Positions 54,457 through 62,308 of a DNA stretch of 64,000 nucleotides are shown here, in pieces. Made by a program: the position numbers and the translations under genes. The notes under the pieces were generated by a model, which did not search any database, was not told the DNA's origin, and was given only the letters and a program-made list of their open reading frames with translations. The stretch is from contig JASGKF010000002.1 of assembly GCA_047600765.1 (NCBI GenBank), forward strand, positions 620,001-684,000. Reading direction: 5' to 3'. How positions within the stretch are numbered: the stretch's first letter is position 1; each line of letters opens with the position of its first letter. The DNA is from Viridibacterium sp047600765 (GTDB lineage Bacteria > Pseudomonadota > Gammaproteobacteria > Burkholderiales > Rhodocyclaceae).

Positions 54457-54665
54457 CGATCTCTCAAATGTATGTTTGGTATAAGCGGCTGGCCTCGCGC
54501 AATGCGGGCCAACCGTCCTTCTGCCAATACATCCACACAATTCGGGAGCGGTTTAGGGGCGAAGTGAAGTTTTTTTGCGTCCGGGGTCAGTACGCTTGCT
54601 TAGGGCGTACCGGCAAGGCCAGAATGCGCGTTTTGCACCAATGTGCGACTAACAAGGTAAGAGAG

Positions 54666-55268
54666 ATGGCGATCGATACGGATTCGCTGGATGCCGACGA
54701 GCTTTTGCATCTGGCCATTGAGGCAGCTAACCGGGATGACCATGCGCGGGCCATCACGTACCTCAAGAGTATTCAGAGCGCTCATCAGGATGCGCCCAAC
54801 TACGCGGCTGCGATGTTTTTCCTGGGTTCGGAATACGCACAGATCGGCATGTACGACCGCGGTGTTGAGGAGATGACGCGTGCGGTAGAGATGGCGCCGG
54901 AGTTCCACATCGCGCGCTTCCAGCTCGGGCTGTTGCACCTGACGTCAGGGCGTCCGTTGCCGGCGCAGGAAATGTGGGAACCCTTGGGCAGCCTGGCTGA
55001 GGATCACCCCGAGACGTATCTGCGGGTGTTCAAGGACGGCCTGGAGGCGCTGATCGGAGATCGCTTCGATGAGTGCCGTGCGCTGCTTCAGCGCGGACAG
55101 GCGATCAATACGCTTAACCTGCCGCTTAACGCGGACATGCAGAAGATCATCGACGCTTTGCCCAGCAGCGATGGCGAGCCGGGTGCCGGCAGCGATGCTG
55201 CCGCTCCGGAGGCGGCTTCGGAGCAGAATGCCGACCACCTTTTCCTGTCGGCATATCGCAACAACTAG
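54666..55268 (+). CDS. small TPR-type protein, function unknown
   Basis: A 200-residue soluble protein from ATG 54666, with AAGG and GAGAG just upstream. It has TPR helix pairs: HLAIEAANRDDHARAITYLK, FLGSEYAQIGMYDRGVEEMT and RFQLGLLHLTSGRPLPAQEM. The C-terminal 40 residues are Ala/Glu-rich and end HLFLSAYRNN. It is divergent from the RHS gene across 209 bp and ends before a strong hairpin. The function is unknown; a housekeeping or secretion-scaffold role is possible. Confidence 0.75.
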   Translation: MAIDTDSLDADELLHLAIEAANRDDHARAITYLKSIQSAHQDAPNYAAAMFFLGSEYAQIGMYDRGVEEMTRAVEMAPEFHIARFQLGLLHLTSGRPLPAQEMWEPLGSLAEDHPETYLRVFKDGLEALIGDRFDECRALLQRGQAINTLNLPLNADMQKIIDALPSSDGEPGAGSDAAAPEAASEQNADHLFLSAYRNN

Positions 55269-55291
55269 ACAGCGCGATCTGTGTTGTTCGA

Positions 55292-55330
55292 GGCGTCGCA
55301 CTGCATGGGTAAAACCCATGATGCGACGCC
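55292..55330. terminator. hairpin between convergent genes
   Basis: GGCGTCGCA (55292-55300) pairs perfectly with TGCGACGCC (55322-55330), and an inner ATGGGT/ACCCAT stem closes on an AAA loop, with a small internal loop between. TTGTCGTTT follows on the plus strand, a poor U-tract. It lies between the TPR gene (plus) and the DUF192 gene (minus). Confidence 0.7.
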
Positions 55331-55355
55331 TTGTCGTTTGAGGATTTAGAGGTGC

Positions 55356-55778
55356 CTAACGCGGCAGGCCGCTGATCTTGCTGCCGGCCTTGAGGCCCTT
55401 GTCCTTGAACCAGCCCTTGTTCATCTCGAGGGCGTATTGAGCGGGCTTGAGGGCGCAGTGCGAGGTCTCGGTCTGCGGCTTCATGTCTTCGATGTTGACG
55501 ATGCGGCCATCGCTGTCGATGAAGGCGATCGATAGCGGCAGGTCGGTGTTCTTCATCCAGAAGCAGTGCTGGCTGGCCATCGGGAAGACGAACAGCATGC
55601 CGGCGTTGGGCGCCATGCTCTTGCGGAACATCAGGCCTTGCTGACGCTCGGCGTCCGAGTCGGCGACTTCGGCGTCGATGCGGTACATGCCGATCTGCAG
55701 CGAGGTGCGCGTGAAGCTCACTTCGGCATGGGCCGACAGTGCGGTGAGGCTGAGGAGCAGGCTGGCGAGGATGCGCAT
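55356..55778 (-). CDS. DUF192 family secreted protein
   Basis: A 140-residue protein with a clear signal peptide (MRILASLLLSLTALSAHA) and the DUF192 core: QQGLMFRKSMAPNAGMLFVF, CFWMKNTDLPLSIAFIDSDG, and a final ALEMNKGWFKDKGLKAGSKI. DUF192 proteins are small beta-proteins of unknown role, often periplasmic. It is the last gene of the five-gene minus-strand operon, 8 bases after the CapA-type gene. Confidence 0.88.
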   Translation of the reverse strand: MRILASLLLSLTALSAHAEVSFTRTSLQIGMYRIDAEVADSDAERQQGLMFRKSMAPNAGMLFVFPMASQHCFWMKNTDLPLSIAFIDSDGRIVNIEDMKPQTETSHCALKPAQYALEMNKGWFKDKGLKAGSKISGLPR

Positions 55779-55786
55779 GGGATGTC

Positions 55787-56764
55787 CTAGGGCTTGCATT
55801 GCTGTACTTGAGGCTGACCCCGTTTGCCGCAGGGGCTGGATGCATCGAGCAGGGTGGGCACGCCGTCTTCGTCCATGAAAGCTGCGCGCGTGCGCCATGT
55901 CACGACGCCTTTCTTGTCCAGTGTCATGTGCAACAGCCAGCCGGTACGCAAGGCGTCGGTGTGGAAGCTGTCGAAGACGAGGTTGCCGAGGCTGTAGACG
56001 ATGGGCTTGTCGCGGTAGATCTCGGCGCCTTGCGTGATGTGCGGGTGGGTGCCGACGACGGCATCGGCACCGGCATCAATCATCAATCGTGCGAGGCGGC
56101 GCTGGCGTTCGGTGGGGTCGGGTTCGCGCTCCCAGCCCCAGTGCATGAAGGGGATGACGAGGTCGGCGCCAGCCTTGCGCGCTGCGCGGATGTCGGCGAC
56201 GACGTGGCTGTCTTCGCTCCAGGCCACGCCGGGCCAATTGGGGCCGGCTTCGAAGCTGCGCGGTTTGAACTCGTCGTAGCCGAGCACGGCAATGCGCAGG
56301 CCGTTGCGCTCAATCCACAGCGGCGCATGCGCTTCTTCGAGATTCTTGCCGCCACCGAAGCGCGCGATGCCATACGCATCGAGGTGGGTGAGCGTTTCGA
56401 GAAAAGCGGCTTTGCCGTAATCGCCGGCATGATTGTTGGCGACCGACATGGCGTCGAAGCGGCCCTTCACGAACTTGAGCGTTTCGGGTTTGGCGCGGAA
56501 GGTGAAGATCTTGCTGGCCATGGGTTTGCCGACCGTGGCCACCGGAACTTCGAGGTTGGCGATGCGGTAGTCGGCCGTGGCAAGGAAGGGCGCGATGCGT
56601 GCCAGCGGATCGCCGCCATTGGCGATGACGCGACCGGGGCCGTCGTCGAGCATGACGTCGCCGCCGAAGATCAGGCTCAGCGTGCGCGGCTCGGCGGCTT
56701 GCGCCGTGGTGATGCCCAGTGTGAGCAGCAGGAAAAGTGTGTGGCAAAAGCAGCGCAGCATCAT
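55787..56764 (-). CDS. CapA-type metallophosphoesterase-like secreted protein
   Basis: A 325-residue protein with a signal peptide (FCHTLFLLLTLGITTAQA). It has the PGA_cap/CapA hallmarks: SLIFGGDVMLDDGPG at the N-terminus, NLEVPVATVG, MSVANNHAGDYG, VIPFMHWGWEREPDPT, DAVVGTHPHITQGAEIY, and VYSLGNLVFD. These residues form a binuclear metal site as in poly-gamma-glutamate synthesis CapA. In this operon, next to cyanophycin genes, a role in handling a poly-amino-acid or surface polymer is plausible, but unproved. The ATG at 56764 overlaps the previous stop. Confidence 0.85.
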   Translation of the reverse strand: MMLRCFCHTLFLLLTLGITTAQAAEPRTLSLIFGGDVMLDDGPGRVIANGGDPLARIAPFLATADYRIANLEVPVATVGKPMASKIFTFRAKPETLKFVKGRFDAMSVANNHAGDYGKAAFLETLTHLDAYGIARFGGGKNLEEAHAPLWIERNGLRIAVLGYDEFKPRSFEAGPNWPGVAWSEDSHVVADIRAARKAGADLVIPFMHWGWEREPDPTERQRRLARLMIDAGADAVVGTHPHITQGAEIYRDKPIVYSLGNLVFDSFHTDALRTGWLLHMTLDKKGVVTWRTRAAFMDEDGVPTLLDASSPCGKRGQPQVQQCKP

Positions 56765-57144
56765 CGGGCCTCGCACCAGTATTCGAGTTCGCCGTCGCGC
56801 ATGGTTTCGTAGACGCGCTGCAGTCCGGTGAAGCCGTATTGCCCACGATTCACGACAGGCCAGGGGTGGCTGGCCTGGTGCACGATGACGGGCGAGTCTT
56901 CCTGATCGGAATAGGTGTAGATCTTGGCCGCAGCGAGCTCACGCGGCGCAGTCTGCAACACGATGCGGAACAGGAAGTAGGAGCCGATCTCGACGGTGGG
57001 CACCTTGTAGGGCGAGCTGACCGGGCGCGCTTCGATGCTTTGCGTGGCGCCGCCGTAGGTGACGTGGCAGACGACCTTGCTGGCGGCTTGCGCGTGGCCG
57101 TGCAGAGCGGCCGCCAGTACGATGGTGAGGAGATAACGTTTCAC
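56761..57144 (-). CDS. small secreted protein of unknown function
   Basis: A 127-residue protein with a signal peptide (MKRYLLTIVLAAALHGHAQA). The mature part has two Cys residues (CHVTYGG and the terminal WCEAR), a possible disulfide. It is overlapped at both ends by its neighbours. I do not recognise a family. Confidence 0.7.
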   Translation of the reverse strand: MKRYLLTIVLAAALHGHAQAASKVVCHVTYGGATQSIEARPVSSPYKVPTVEIGSYFLFRIVLQTAPRELAAAKIYTYSDQEDSPVIVHQASHPWPVVNRGQYGFTGLQRVYETMRDGELEYWCEAR

Positions 57145-57611
57145 AGGAAGCGGTCCAGGATGCGGCGGCTGTGTCGGTCCATCTGCAGGCGGTGACGGAT
57201 CAGGAACTGCACGCCATGACTGTCGGCGATCAGCAGCGTGTCACCGCCGACGCGGCGGATGTCTTCTTCGCCTTTCAGCGTGAAGCTGAATTCGCCGCGA
57301 TCCGTTTCCACCTGCCACTGGCTGGGTGTCGCGAAAGTGCTGACGTGGCGGATGTGGCGGATCTGGGGCATGAACTCGCGACTCGCCAGCTCTTCTTCGA
57401 TCAGCACGCGGCTGGCGGCATCGAGCTGGTCGAGGCGATCAATCCACGCGACTTCGTGACCATCGCTGCCGGTCAGCGAGAAGCCTTCGTCCGGTGCGGC
57501 GATGGGGAAGGCGCGCACGGGCGTGACGGATTCATGCACGCTGCCGTCGGCGAGCGTGGCGACGAGGTGGCCGAAGGCGTTGCGGCTGAGGGTGATGTTG
57601 TTGGCCATCAT
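57141..57611 (-). CDS. DUF1854 protein, cyanophycin-associated
   Basis: A 156-residue protein with the DUF1854 layout: TPVRAFPIAAPDEGFSLTGS, HEVAWIDRLDQLDAASRVLI, EELASREFMPQIRHIRHVS and an ending with QMDRHSRRILDRFL. Members are found beside cyanophycin synthetase and its ABC transporter in betaproteobacteria. No signal peptide is seen; it is likely cytosolic. ATG 57611 overlaps the ABC gene stop. Confidence 0.85.
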   Translation of the reverse strand: MMANNITLSRNAFGHLVATLADGSVHESVTPVRAFPIAAPDEGFSLTGSDGHEVAWIDRLDQLDAASRVLIEEELASREFMPQIRHIRHVSTFATPSQWQVETDRGEFSFTLKGEEDIRRVGGDTLLIADSHGVQFLIRHRLQMDRHSRRILDRFL

Positions 57612-59833
57612 TGGCCTCCTGCGAGAGCGTGTTCAGCCGCCTGCGCCTCATGGCGAGCCTGTGCCTGGTAGAGGCGCCAGTAGTGACCACGCTGTTCCAT
57701 GAGCTGGTCGTGTGGGCCGATCTCGACGATCTGGCCGCGATCCATGACGACTAGGCGGTCGGCCTTCTGCAGCGTGGACAGGCGGTGCGCAATGGCGATG
57801 GTGGTGCGGCCTTTGACGAGGTTGTCGAGCGCGCGTTGGATTTCCTTTTCGGTCTCGGTGTTGACGGCGGAAGTCGCTTCGTCGAGGATGAGGATGCGCG
57901 GGTTGATGAGCAGGGCGCGGGCAATCGAAATGCGTTGGCGCTCGCCGCCGGAGAGGCCTTGGCCGCGCTCGCCGACCAGCGAGTCATAGCCCTGTGGCAG
58001 CCGCAGGATGAATTCGTGGGCGTGGGCGGCGCGCGCGGCGGCGATGATTTCCTGCCGCGTGGCATCGGGTTTGCCGTAGGCGATGTTCTCGGCGATGGTG
58101 CCGAAGAACAGGAAGGGCTCCTGCAGCACGAGGCCGATGTGCTGGCGGAACTCGGCGACGGGCAGCGAGCGGATGTTGACACCGTTGACGCGGATGCTGC
58201 CTTCGCTGACATCGTAGAAGCGGCAGATGAGGTTGACCAGGGTGCTCTTGCCCGAGCCGCTGTGGCCGACGAGGCCGATCATCTCGCCGGGCTGGATGTC
58301 GAGGCTGACGTTGCGCAGCACCGAGCGGTTGCCGTAGCGGAAGCCAATGTCATGCGCGCTGATCTGGCCGCTGATCTGGGCCAGATGCACGGGGCGCGTG
58401 GGCTCCGGCACGCTCGATACGTGGTCGAGGATGTCGAAGATGCGCTTGGCGCCGGCAGCGGCTTTCTGCGTCACGGAGACGATGCGGCTCATCGAGTCGA
58501 GACGGCCGTAGAAGCGACCGATGTAGGCGAGGAAGGCGCTCAGCGTGCCGACTGTGATGTCGTGGTGCGACACCTGCCAGATGCCGAAGGCCCACACTAC
58601 GAGCAGACCCAGTTCGGTGAGCAGGGAGACGGTGGGCGAGAACAGCGACCAGGTCTTGTTGAGGCGGTCGTTGATGTGCAGGTTGTGCGCGTTGGCGTCG
58701 CGGAAGCGCCTGGTCTCGCGCTGTTCCTGTGCGAAGGCCTTGACGACGCGGATGCCGGGAATGGTGTCGGCGAGCACGTTGGTGACTTCGCCCCACACGC
58801 GGTCGATCTTCTCGAAGCCGGTGCGCAGGCGGTCGCGCACGAGGTGGATCATCCAGGCAATGAAGGGCAGGGGCAGCAGGGTCACCAGCGCCAGCCAGGG
58901 ATTGATGCTGAACAGGATCACCGAGGTCATGACGATCATCAGTACGTCGGTGATGAAGTCCAGCGCATGCAGCGACAGGAAGACGCTGATGCGGTCGGAC
59001 TCGGTGCCGACACGCGAGATGAGGTCGCCCGTGCGCTTGCCGCCGAAGTATTCGAGCGACAGCTGCATGAGGTGTTCGTAGGTGGTGGTGCGCAGGTCGG
59101 CGCTGATGCGTTCCGAGACGAGGGCAAGGATGTAGGTCTTGGCCCAGCCCAGTGCCCAGGCCAGCACGGCCGCGCCGGCCAGCCCGGCGAGGTAGAGCGC
59201 GACGAGGCCGCGGTCGATGCTCTGGCCGTTCTGGAACGGGATGAGGATGTCATCCATCAGCGGCATCGTGAGGTAGGGCGGCACCAGCGTAGCCGCCGTG
59301 CTTGCCAGCATCAGCAGGAAGCCGGCCAGCAACTGGCCGTTGTAGGGCTTGGCGAAGCGCCACAGGCGTAGCAGGGTCCAGGTGGAAGGCGGCGTGTGCA
59401 GGGCCTTGCTGCACACCGGGCATTCGTCGTCATCCGGTGCCAGCGGCGCCTTGCACGAGGGGCAGCGCTCGGTGTCGTCGGGCGGTGGGGGCGGGCGGTG
59501 GTTGAGGACGTTGACGAGGCGTTCGAACTCGTCGCACAGACGTTGCGCGGCAATGTTCTGGGCCAGGGTGAAACGCCACACGGCGAGACGCTGACGGGCA
59601 TCGAGCAGCTCCAGCGTGGCGACGCCCGCATGGTCGTTGAGCTGCAGCTGCTGGTCGGCGGCGATGGGCCATTCCTGCCAGGCGCCGGTGCTGGAGAAGC
59701 GCGCGCGCAGGACTTGTCCGGTCAGTTGCAGCTCGCCTTGCGCAAAGCGCAGTTGCGGGTCGAGGTCCAGCGTCAGGTCGGCAAGGCAGCCGTCTGCGCG
59801 GGCGGGTGAGGCGGTAGTCTGGATGGCGCTCAT
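57608..59833 (-). CDS. cyanophycin-associated ABC transporter, fused permease/ATPase with zinc ribbon
   Basis: A 741-residue ABC half-transporter. The N-terminal 110 residues form a small unassigned domain, then a zinc ribbon (CPSCKAPLAPDDDECPVC, about 124-141), then six transmembrane helices with the family segment RISADLRTTTYEHLMQLSLE, then the ATPase: Walker A GHSGSGKST, Q-loop region VLQEPFLFFGTI, signature LSGGERQRISIARALL and Walker B ILILDEATSAVN. It is MsbA-like in its core. The N-terminal extension with ribbon is unusual for the superfamily. It is the first gene of the minus-strand operon, divergent from cphA'. Substrate unknown; context suggests cyanophycin or a dipeptide. Confidence 0.85.
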   Translation of the reverse strand: MSAIQTTASPARADGCLADLTLDLDPQLRFAQGELQLTGQVLRARFSSTGAWQEWPIAADQQLQLNDHAGVATLELLDARQRLAVWRFTLAQNIAAQRLCDEFERLVNVLNHRPPPPPDDTERCPSCKAPLAPDDDECPVCSKALHTPPSTWTLLRLWRFAKPYNGQLLAGFLLMLASTAATLVPPYLTMPLMDDILIPFQNGQSIDRGLVALYLAGLAGAAVLAWALGWAKTYILALVSERISADLRTTTYEHLMQLSLEYFGGKRTGDLISRVGTESDRISVFLSLHALDFITDVLMIVMTSVILFSINPWLALVTLLPLPFIAWMIHLVRDRLRTGFEKIDRVWGEVTNVLADTIPGIRVVKAFAQEQRETRRFRDANAHNLHINDRLNKTWSLFSPTVSLLTELGLLVVWAFGIWQVSHHDITVGTLSAFLAYIGRFYGRLDSMSRIVSVTQKAAAGAKRIFDILDHVSSVPEPTRPVHLAQISGQISAHDIGFRYGNRSVLRNVSLDIQPGEMIGLVGHSGSGKSTLVNLICRFYDVSEGSIRVNGVNIRSLPVAEFRQHIGLVLQEPFLFFGTIAENIAYGKPDATRQEIIAAARAAHAHEFILRLPQGYDSLVGERGQGLSGGERQRISIARALLINPRILILDEATSAVNTETEKEIQRALDNLVKGRTTIAIAHRLSTLQKADRLVVMDRGQIVEIGPHDQLMEQRGHYWRLYQAQARHEAQAAEHALAGGQ

Positions 59834-60069
59834 GTGATTCGGGGTCCCCGGCCGTCATTCTGTCTGCCAGACTTCTGTGGTCTGGTTGGCAAGCTGGCGC
59901 GCCCTGCGGTGTCGCACAAAAGGTCGCACAGTTTGCCACTGTCCTCCCCCGGAATGGGGGCTCTGGCGGATAATTCGTCCTCCGGTAAACCCGCGTGGCG
60001 CCTGCTGCGTTGACACCGTTGCCGTGACCGGGTGACCCGCAGGGTTACCGTCGCCGAACCGAGCATCGA
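59834..60069. other. divergent intergenic region between the ABC transporter and cphA'
   Basis: This 236-bp region must contain both promoters. It shows a short CCCCC-GGAAT-GGGGG hairpin at 59946-59960 and an imperfect GGGTGACCC/GGGTTACC element near 60031-60050. No clear -35/-10 pair could be fixed by eye. Confidence 0.4.
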
Positions 60070-62238
60070 ATGAGCAAACGAGACATCGACATTCTGGAAA
60101 TCCGCGCCCTGCGCGGCCCCAATATCTGGACCTACCGCCCGGCGCTGGAAGCGCTGATCGACATCGGCGAACTCGAAGACGCGCCGTCCAACACCATTCC
60201 CGGTTTCTACGAACGCCTGTCCAGCTGGTTGCCCGGCCTGGTGGAACACCGCTGCAGCTACGGCGAGCGGGGCGGCTTCCTGCGCCGGCTGGAAGAGGGC
60301 ACCTGGCCTGGCCACATCCTCGAACACGTCACCATCGAACTGCTCAACCTCGCCGGCCAGAAGGTGGGCTTCGGCAAGGCGCGCAGCACCTCGAAGCGCG
60401 GCATCTACAAGGTGGTCGTGCGTTCGCGTCAGGAGGAAGTGACGCGCGCCGGCCTGCTGGCCGCCCGTGACCTCGTGATGGCCGCCATCGACAACACGCC
60501 GTACGACGTGACGGCGGCCGTGGCAAAGGTCGAGGAGCTGGCTGATTCGCTGTGCCTTGGGCCCAGCACCAATTGCATCGTCGAGGCGGCGACCGAGCGG
60601 CGCATTCCCGCGATTCGCCTGACCAGTGGCAACCTCGTGCAGCTCGGCTACGGCGCGCGCCAGCGCCGTGTCTGGACGGCCGAAACTGACCGCACCAGCG
60701 CGATTGCCGAGAGCATTGCCAGCGACAAGGACCTGACCAAGAACCTGCTCGCCTCCTGCGGCGTGCCGGTGCCCGAAGGCGAGATCGTGGACAGCCCCGA
60801 GGCTGCCTGGGACGCCGCCGAGTCCATCGGCCTGCCCGTAGTGGTCAAGCCCAGCGACGCCAACCACGGCCGCGGCGTGTCGCTCAACCTCACCGAACGG
60901 CGCGACATCGAGGCTGCCTACGCGCTGGCTGACCAGGAAGGCAGCGAAGTCATCGTCGAGCGCTTCGTGCGTGGCGACGAGCACCGCCTGCTGGTAGTGG
61001 GTGGCAAGGTCGTCGCCGCTGCGCGTGGCGAAGCCGCCTGGGTGACCGGCGATGGCAAGCAGGACGTGCTGGCCCTGATCGAATCGCAGCTCAACTCCGA
61101 CCCGCGTCGCGGCGAAGCGGAAGAGTTTCCGCTCAGCAAGATCACGCTGCAGGAATTCCCCGGCATCGTCCTCGTGCTGCAGCGTCAGGGCCTCAAGCCC
61201 GAAGACGTGCCGGCGGAAGGCCAGCGTGTGCTGATCCAGCCGAATGGCAACATGGCCTTCGACGTGACCGACAAGGTGCATCCGGATGTGGCAGCCGTCG
61301 TGTCGCTGGCGGCGCGCATCGTGGGCCTCGACATCGCGGGTGTGGACCTCGTGGCTGAAGACATCTCGCGCCCGCTGGCCGAGCAGCGCGGCGCCATCGT
61401 CGAAGTGAATGCCGGCCCCGGCCTGCTGATGCACCTGCAACCTGCGCACGGCACGCCGCGTCAGGTGGGCGTGCCCATCGTTGATCACCTGTTCCCCGAT
61501 GGGGACAACGGTCGCATCCCGCTGGTGGGCGTCACCGGCGCCGAACACACCACGCGCGTCTCGCGCCTCGTTGCCTGGCTGCTGCACGTGGGTGGCATGC
61601 AGGCTGGCGTGGCTTGCCGCGAAGGCTTGTTCCTCGACCGCCGCAAGGTCGAAGCAGCCGACAGTGCCAACTGGCATGCCGGCCAGCGTCTGCTGATCAA
61701 TCGCAACGTACAGGCTGCGGTGTTCGAGACGCCGCCCGAGAGCATTCTCTCCGAGGGCTTGCCGTACGACCGCTGTAACGTCGGTGTGGTCACCACCCTG
61801 CAACTGGGTGACGCGCTTGTGCCGTTCGATGTGCTCACCACCGACCAACTGGCCGGCGTGTTGCGTACGCAGGTCGATGTGGTGCTCGAAGACGGCGCTG
61901 CCGTGCTGAACGCCGACGATGAGGCCGTGGCCTCGCTGGCCGAGTACTGCGATGGCGAAGTGATCTTCTACAGCCAGCACCCGGAAAACCCGCGCGTGCT
62001 GGAGCACCGTGAATCCGGCGGCCGCGTTGTGCTGGGCCGTGACGGCGCCATCGTGCTGTGCCGCAAGGATCAGGAAACGCGCCTCGCTGCCCGCGTGCCG
62101 CAACCCATGGGCGCCACGCTGGCGGCTGTGGCTGCCGCCTGGGCACTGGGCCTGACGCCCGAGGCCATCGGCTCGGGTGTGGACAATTTCGAATCGGCTT
62201 TTGGCCAGCCGGCCGGCAGCAAGCGCAAGGGGCTGTGA
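60070..62238 (+). CDS. CphA-type cyanophycin synthetase paralogue with degenerate Mur-ligase P-loop (CphA')
   Basis: A 722-residue protein. The N-terminal domain (IRALRGPNIWTYRPALEALI) and ATP-grasp domain (LGPSTNCIVEAA, VVKPSDANHGRGVSLNL, VERFVRGDEHRLLVVGG) are well kept. The Mur-ligase-like domain is not: the P-loop that reads GVTGTNGKTTT in active CphA is here GVTGAEHTTRV (about residue 490), and ETARGGILREG is ETPPESILSEG. Betaproteobacteria often carry cphA' directly before cphA; the ATP-grasp half adds Asp to the growing chain, while the Mur half adds Arg in CphA. Loss of the P-loop implies that this protein can do only one half or acts structurally. cphA starts 70 bases on. Confidence 0.87.
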   Translation: MSKRDIDILEIRALRGPNIWTYRPALEALIDIGELEDAPSNTIPGFYERLSSWLPGLVEHRCSYGERGGFLRRLEEGTWPGHILEHVTIELLNLAGQKVGFGKARSTSKRGIYKVVVRSRQEEVTRAGLLAARDLVMAAIDNTPYDVTAAVAKVEELADSLCLGPSTNCIVEAATERRIPAIRLTSGNLVQLGYGARQRRVWTAETDRTSAIAESIASDKDLTKNLLASCGVPVPEGEIVDSPEAAWDAAESIGLPVVVKPSDANHGRGVSLNLTERRDIEAAYALADQEGSEVIVERFVRGDEHRLLVVGGKVVAAARGEAAWVTGDGKQDVLALIESQLNSDPRRGEAEEFPLSKITLQEFPGIVLVLQRQGLKPEDVPAEGQRVLIQPNGNMAFDVTDKVHPDVAAVVSLAARIVGLDIAGVDLVAEDISRPLAEQRGAIVEVNAGPGLLMHLQPAHGTPRQVGVPIVDHLFPDGDNGRIPLVGVTGAEHTTRVSRLVAWLLHVGGMQAGVACREGLFLDRRKVEAADSANWHAGQRLLINRNVQAAVFETPPESILSEGLPYDRCNVGVVTTLQLGDALVPFDVLTTDQLAGVLRTQVDVVLEDGAAVLNADDEAVASLAEYCDGEVIFYSQHPENPRVLEHRESGGRVVLGRDGAIVLCRKDQETRLAARVPQPMGATLAAVAAAWALGLTPEAIGSGVDNFESAFGQPAGSKRKGL

Positions 62239-62308
62239 TGCCGCAGGCCATGACGCTGCGCATCGCCAACCGATTCACGACCGTGACAAGAATGACAGGA
62301 CATTGCTG

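Noticed and set aside
57785..59371. Plus-strand frame of about 500 codons opposite the ABC transporter
   Set aside because: Asp/Gly/Val/His-rich translation produced by the reverse complement of a conserved ABC gene.
59946..59990. Sigma-28 promoter suggested by GGCGGATAA near 59966
   Set aside because: No TAAA-type -35 at the required spacing, and the neighbouring genes are not flagellar.
59830..62103. 750-codon minus-strand frame antisense to cphA'
   Set aside because: Antisense to a clearly conserved gene; composition dominated by His, Gln, Arg and Asp from reversed GC-rich codons.
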